The notes under the pieces are model-generated. The model was not told the DNA's origin. It worked only from the letters and a program-made list of their open reading frames with translations, and did no database searches. DNA of 8,540 bases from JBHJGO01 sp050331715 (GTDB lineage: Bacteria; Cyanobacteriota; Cyanobacteriia; Cyanobacteriales; Microcoleaceae). Within the stretch, counting starts at the first letter, position 1. The number at the start of each line of letters is the position of its first letter. The position numbers were made by a program, and so were the translations under genes. The DNA is taken from assembly GCA_050331715.1 (NCBI GenBank), contig JBHJGO010000130.1, forward strand, positions 1 to 8,540, written 5' to 3'. This document shows positions 6,396 to 8,540 of the stretch, in pieces.

Positions 6396-7973
6396 ATGAG
6401 TGAATCCCTCCAGCAATTATGGGCATTTTTTGTCGATCATCGCAGTGAAATCGCCGAACAAACCCTTGAACACTTGAAGTTAACGCTGATTGCACTCGCT
6501 CTGGCTACTCTGGTCGGTGTCACGATTGGAATTGTCATTACGCGCTATCGCAAGGCTTCTGGAAATGTCCTGGGAGCAGTAGGTGCGATCCAAACTATTC
6601 CTAGCATTGCGCTGCTGGGGTTTCTACTCCCGCTATTGGGCATCGGAGCCATTCCAGCCATTGTAGCCCTGTTTCTCTATGCCCTGTTACCGATTGTTCG
6701 CAATACCTTCGCAGGCATTGATGGCGTTAGTCCTGCCGTGAAGGAGGCCGCCAAAGGTCTGGGCATGCCGGATTCCCAAGTCCTATTCAAAATTGAATTA
6801 CCCCTGGCGGTGCCGATCATCTTCGCGGGAATTCGCACAGCTACGGTGACAACCGTCGGAGTCGCAACGCTGTGCGCCTTGATTGCCTCCGGGGGCCTGG
6901 GAGAGTTTATCTTTCGAGGCATTGCCCTGAATAATGTGGATATGTTGCTAGCAGGTGCGATTCCCGCCGCAATTCTAGCGCTGTCATTGGATTTTCTCCT
7001 GGGAAGAGTGGAGGCCAATATTCAAAATTGGTTTAAACCGATCCTGATCGGGGCAATTGTTCTATTTTTGGTGGCCATTCTTTCGGCCGTTTATCCACTA
7101 TTCTTTGGCCCCGAATTTCGGGCGGGCTTTGTGGCGGAGTTCATGGAACGGGCCGATGGTTATCCGGGCCTACGAGAACACTACAACCTGAAAAAGTTAG
7201 ACATCCTGGAACTGGATCCAGGATTAATGTATCGGGCTTTGGCAGAAGAAAAAGTGGATGTGATCAGTGGCTTCTCAACTGATGGCCGGATTGAAGCCTA
7301 CAATTTAACGGTTCTAGAGGATGACCAGAAATATTTCCCCCCCTACTACGCCGCGCCCCTGGTTCGTCGGCAGACCCTGGAGACACACCCTGAAATTCGC
7401 TCTGCTCTGAATAAAATGGCGGGGCAAATCTCCGATCAAGTCATGGCAGACCTGAACTATCAGGTGGATCAGCAACAACGACCCACAGCGCAGGTGGCCA
7501 AGGAGTTTCTGGATCAACTGGGCCTGGATACGGCAGTCGAACGATCTGGAACCCCCGATATTTTGATTGGCTCTAAAAATTTCACGGAGCAATTTATTCT
7601 GTCGGACATGATGGCAATCCTGATTGAAAACTATACCAATCTGGATGTCGATTTGAAAGCTGGATTGGCGGGAACGAAAATTGCCTTTGATGCCTTAAGT
7701 CAGGGGGAAATTGACCTGTACCCTGAATACACCGGAACCGCTTTGTTAGCCGTTCTAAAGCCGGATGACGCGAAACGGGACGCCATTATTTCTGATAAGG
7801 ATCAGGTATTTGACTACGTTCAGCAGGAGATGCAGCAACAGTACAACCTGGAATGGCTGGAACCTTTTGGATTTAATAATACCTACGCCCTGATGATGCG
7901 TAGTGATGAGGTTGAAGAACTCAATATCCGTTCTATCAGCGATTTGAAAAATTATTTGGATCAGTCCGAGTAA
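6396..7973 (+). CDS. Osmolyte ABC transporter permease fused to a (circularly permuted) substrate-binding domain
   Basis: This single 525-residue chain combines the membrane channel and ligand receptor of a quaternary-amine importer (glycine betaine, choline or carnitine type). Residues from about 25 to 205 form the OpuB/OpuC-type membrane domain with several hydrophobic helices and the EAA coupling loop (EAAKGLGMPDSQ, 117-128), which contacts the neighbouring ATPase. A further helix (about 214-237) places the rest outside the membrane. The binding domain follows in reversed order: first DGYPGL (254-259), DPGLMYRAL (274-282), STDGR (294-298), FPPYY (314-318) and LNYQVD (353-358), then GSKNFTEQ (392-399), DLYPEYTGT (440-448) and PFGFNNTYAL (490-499). 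Likely ligand residues, by analogy with Archaeoglobus ProX as I recall it, are K394, Y445, T448, D254, Y256, R298 and Y355; all are present. ATG 6396 is preferred to an in-frame TTG at 6378 (six residues longer), though neither has a good Shine-Dalgarno sequence. The 3' end overlaps the convergent HEAT gene. Confidence 0.93.
   Translation: MSESLQQLWAFFVDHRSEIAEQTLEHLKLTLIALALATLVGVTIGIVITRYRKASGNVLGAVGAIQTIPSIALLGFLLPLLGIGAIPAIVALFLYALLPIVRNTFAGIDGVSPAVKEAAKGLGMPDSQVLFKIELPLAVPIIFAGIRTATVTTVGVATLCALIASGGLGEFIFRGIALNNVDMLLAGAIPAAILALSLDFLLGRVEANIQNWFKPILIGAIVLFLVAILSAVYPLFFGPEFRAGFVAEFMERADGYPGLREHYNLKKLDILELDPGLMYRALAEEKVDVISGFSTDGRIEAYNLTVLEDDQKYFPPYYAAPLVRRQTLETHPEIRSALNKMAGQISDQVMADLNYQVDQQQRPTAQVAKEFLDQLGLDTAVERSGTPDILIGSKNFTEQFILSDMMAILIENYTNLDVDLKAGLAGTKIAFDALSQGEIDLYPEYTGTALLAVLKPDDAKRDAIISDKDQVFDYVQQEMQQQYNLEWLEPFGFNNTYALMMRSDEVEELNIRSISDLKNYLDQSE
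7119..7970 (+). other. Substrate-binding domain with reversed halves (circular permutation)
   Basis: Within the fusion gene, 7119-7526 encodes the block that is normally C-terminal in OpuBC/OpuCC/ProX-type binding proteins (from FVAEFMERADGYPGL to KEFLDQLGL). A short linker of about 10 residues follows (7527-7556, DTAVERSGTP). Then 7557-7970 encodes the block that is normally N-terminal (from ILIGSKNFTEQ to ISDLKNYL). The blocks are about 136 and 138 residues, adding up to a normal whole domain with nothing duplicated. The new chain ends fall where the chain normally passes from the first to the second lobe. This is read from remembered family sequence and not from an alignment. Confidence 0.8.
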
Positions 7974-8540
7974 TGCCAGGGTTGATACGGCTGAACTTGT
8001 CCAGCGCCCACTGAGCAGTTTCCTGAACTTCTGGATCGGGGTCGTAGATCGCCCGCTGCAAAAGCTGATTCAATTGCAGAGTCATGTCATAGATGCGGGT
8101 CAAATCTCGGATGGCATTTTTTCGCACCTCTGCATTTTCGTCTTGCAAGGAAAAGGTCAGGGCGCGACCCATGGGTTGTAAAGCACGAGTCCCAATTTCC
8201 GACAAGGTTGCCAGGATCAAGCTGCGTTGCTTGGAATCAGAGGTTAATAATAGGTCAACCAAAGGTTGGATTGCTCTTGAATCGCCATTTTGACCCAGTT
8301 CCCAAATGGCGCGATTGCGAATTCTGGGGTCAGGGCGTTGCAGGTTCAAAATTAATCGCGTGATGACATCGGGTGTGCTGGAGCCAGACTGTCCCGATAG
8401 GAACGGTGGATTTGCGGGGGGTAACTCGCCAGCCGTCGGGGTAGATGGAGGTGTTGCCCGATGTCTATCCTGAATTGACGGTTGAGCAGCAGATGGCTTA
8501 ACTTTGGTGGGCGGGTGAATTGGGGAGACAGCGGGAACAG
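7936..8540 (-). CDS. HEAT-repeat protein, C-terminal part (gene runs off the right edge)
   Basis: The minus-strand frame is open from the window edge to TGA at 7936-7938, giving 200 visible residues with no start. A TTG at 8349 lies in the middle of the continuous frame and is not a credible start. The visible N-terminal part (about 1-60) is rich in Pro, Ser and Thr, a flexible linker. From about 61 on there are three to four HEAT/PBS-lyase-like helical repeats: DPRIRNRAIWELGQNGDSRAIQPLVDLL, then SDSKQRSLILATLSEIG, then ENAEVRKNAIRDLTRI, then DPDPEVQETAQWALDKF. Such repeats form protein-binding superhelices; in cyanobacteria some relatives are phycobilin lyases or scaffold proteins, but nothing here points to either. 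The tail ends in about 18 polar residues that overlap the transporter gene on the opposite strand by 38 bp. Function is unknown; the missing N-terminus may hold another domain. Confidence 0.8.
   Translation of the reverse strand, partial: VPAVSPIHPPTKVKPSAAQPSIQDRHRATPPSTPTAGELPPANPPFLSGQSGSSTPDVITRLILNLQRPDPRIRNRAIWELGQNGDSRAIQPLVDLLLTSDSKQRSLILATLSEIGTRALQPMGRALTFSLQDENAEVRKNAIRDLTRIYDMTLQLNQLLQRAIYDPDPEVQETAQWALDKFSRINPGITRTDPNNFSNR

Noticed and set aside
7204..7223. Inverted repeat CCTGGA...TCCAGG in the permease fusion gene
   Set aside because: It lies in well-conserved coding sequence (LELDPG) and has no T tract, so a chance match is the simplest explanation.
8347..8349. TTG start giving a 137-residue HEAT protein
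   Set aside because: The frame is open far upstream to the window edge, so the TTG is an internal Leu codon.

Overview
The window looks like chromosomal DNA of a cyanobacterium. It has moderate GC content, three copies of the HIP1 octamer GCGATCGC, and protein types common in that phylum: a GAF/SpoIIE-type phosphatase with the cyanobacterial N-terminal sequence style, a DICT-domain histidine kinase, a long acidic-tailed FtsY and a HEAT-repeat protein. Genus cannot be fixed from the sequence.

Layout, left to right. Positions 11-1198 (minus) hold a GAF + PP2C/SpoIIE phosphatase reading frame. It ends at a TAA inside the PP2C domain, and the same frame stays open beyond that stop to the window edge. 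Positions 1294-2922 (minus) hold ftsY, the SRP receptor GTPase, 95 bp upstream of the phosphatase gene and in the same direction; a 13-bp tandem repeat lies between them. A 181-bp divergent intergenic region (2923-3103) separates these from a plus-strand DICT-GAF-HisKA-HATPase histidine kinase (3104-5176). After a 164-bp gap come an ABC ATPase (5341-6327) and a permease/substrate-binding fusion (6396-7973), which together make a betaine/choline-type osmolyte importer of the OpuB/OpuC/YehWXYZ class. Converging on it from the right, and overlapping its 3' end by 38 bp, is the C-terminal part of a HEAT-repeat protein (minus strand, 7936 to beyond 8540).

Functional reading: ftsY is a housekeeping gene for co-translational membrane insertion. 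The phosphatase and the histidine kinase are signalling proteins with no cognate partner visible here. The two importer genes should give a complete transporter, because ATPase, membrane domain and binding protein are all encoded.

The most notable feature is the binding domain of the importer fusion. Its two sequence halves occur in reversed order: the block normally at the C-terminus (DGYPGL, STDGRI, FPPY, LNYQVD) comes first, directly after the last membrane helix, and the block normally at the N-terminus (GSKNFTEQ, YPEYTGT, FGFNNTYAL) comes last. Both halves look complete and keep the expected ligand residues, which points to a circular permutation and not to damage. The second point of interest is the premature stop in the phosphatase, which removes the C-terminal metal-binding motifs.

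No rRNA, tRNA, CRISPR array, insertion sequence or convincing intrinsic terminator was seen.
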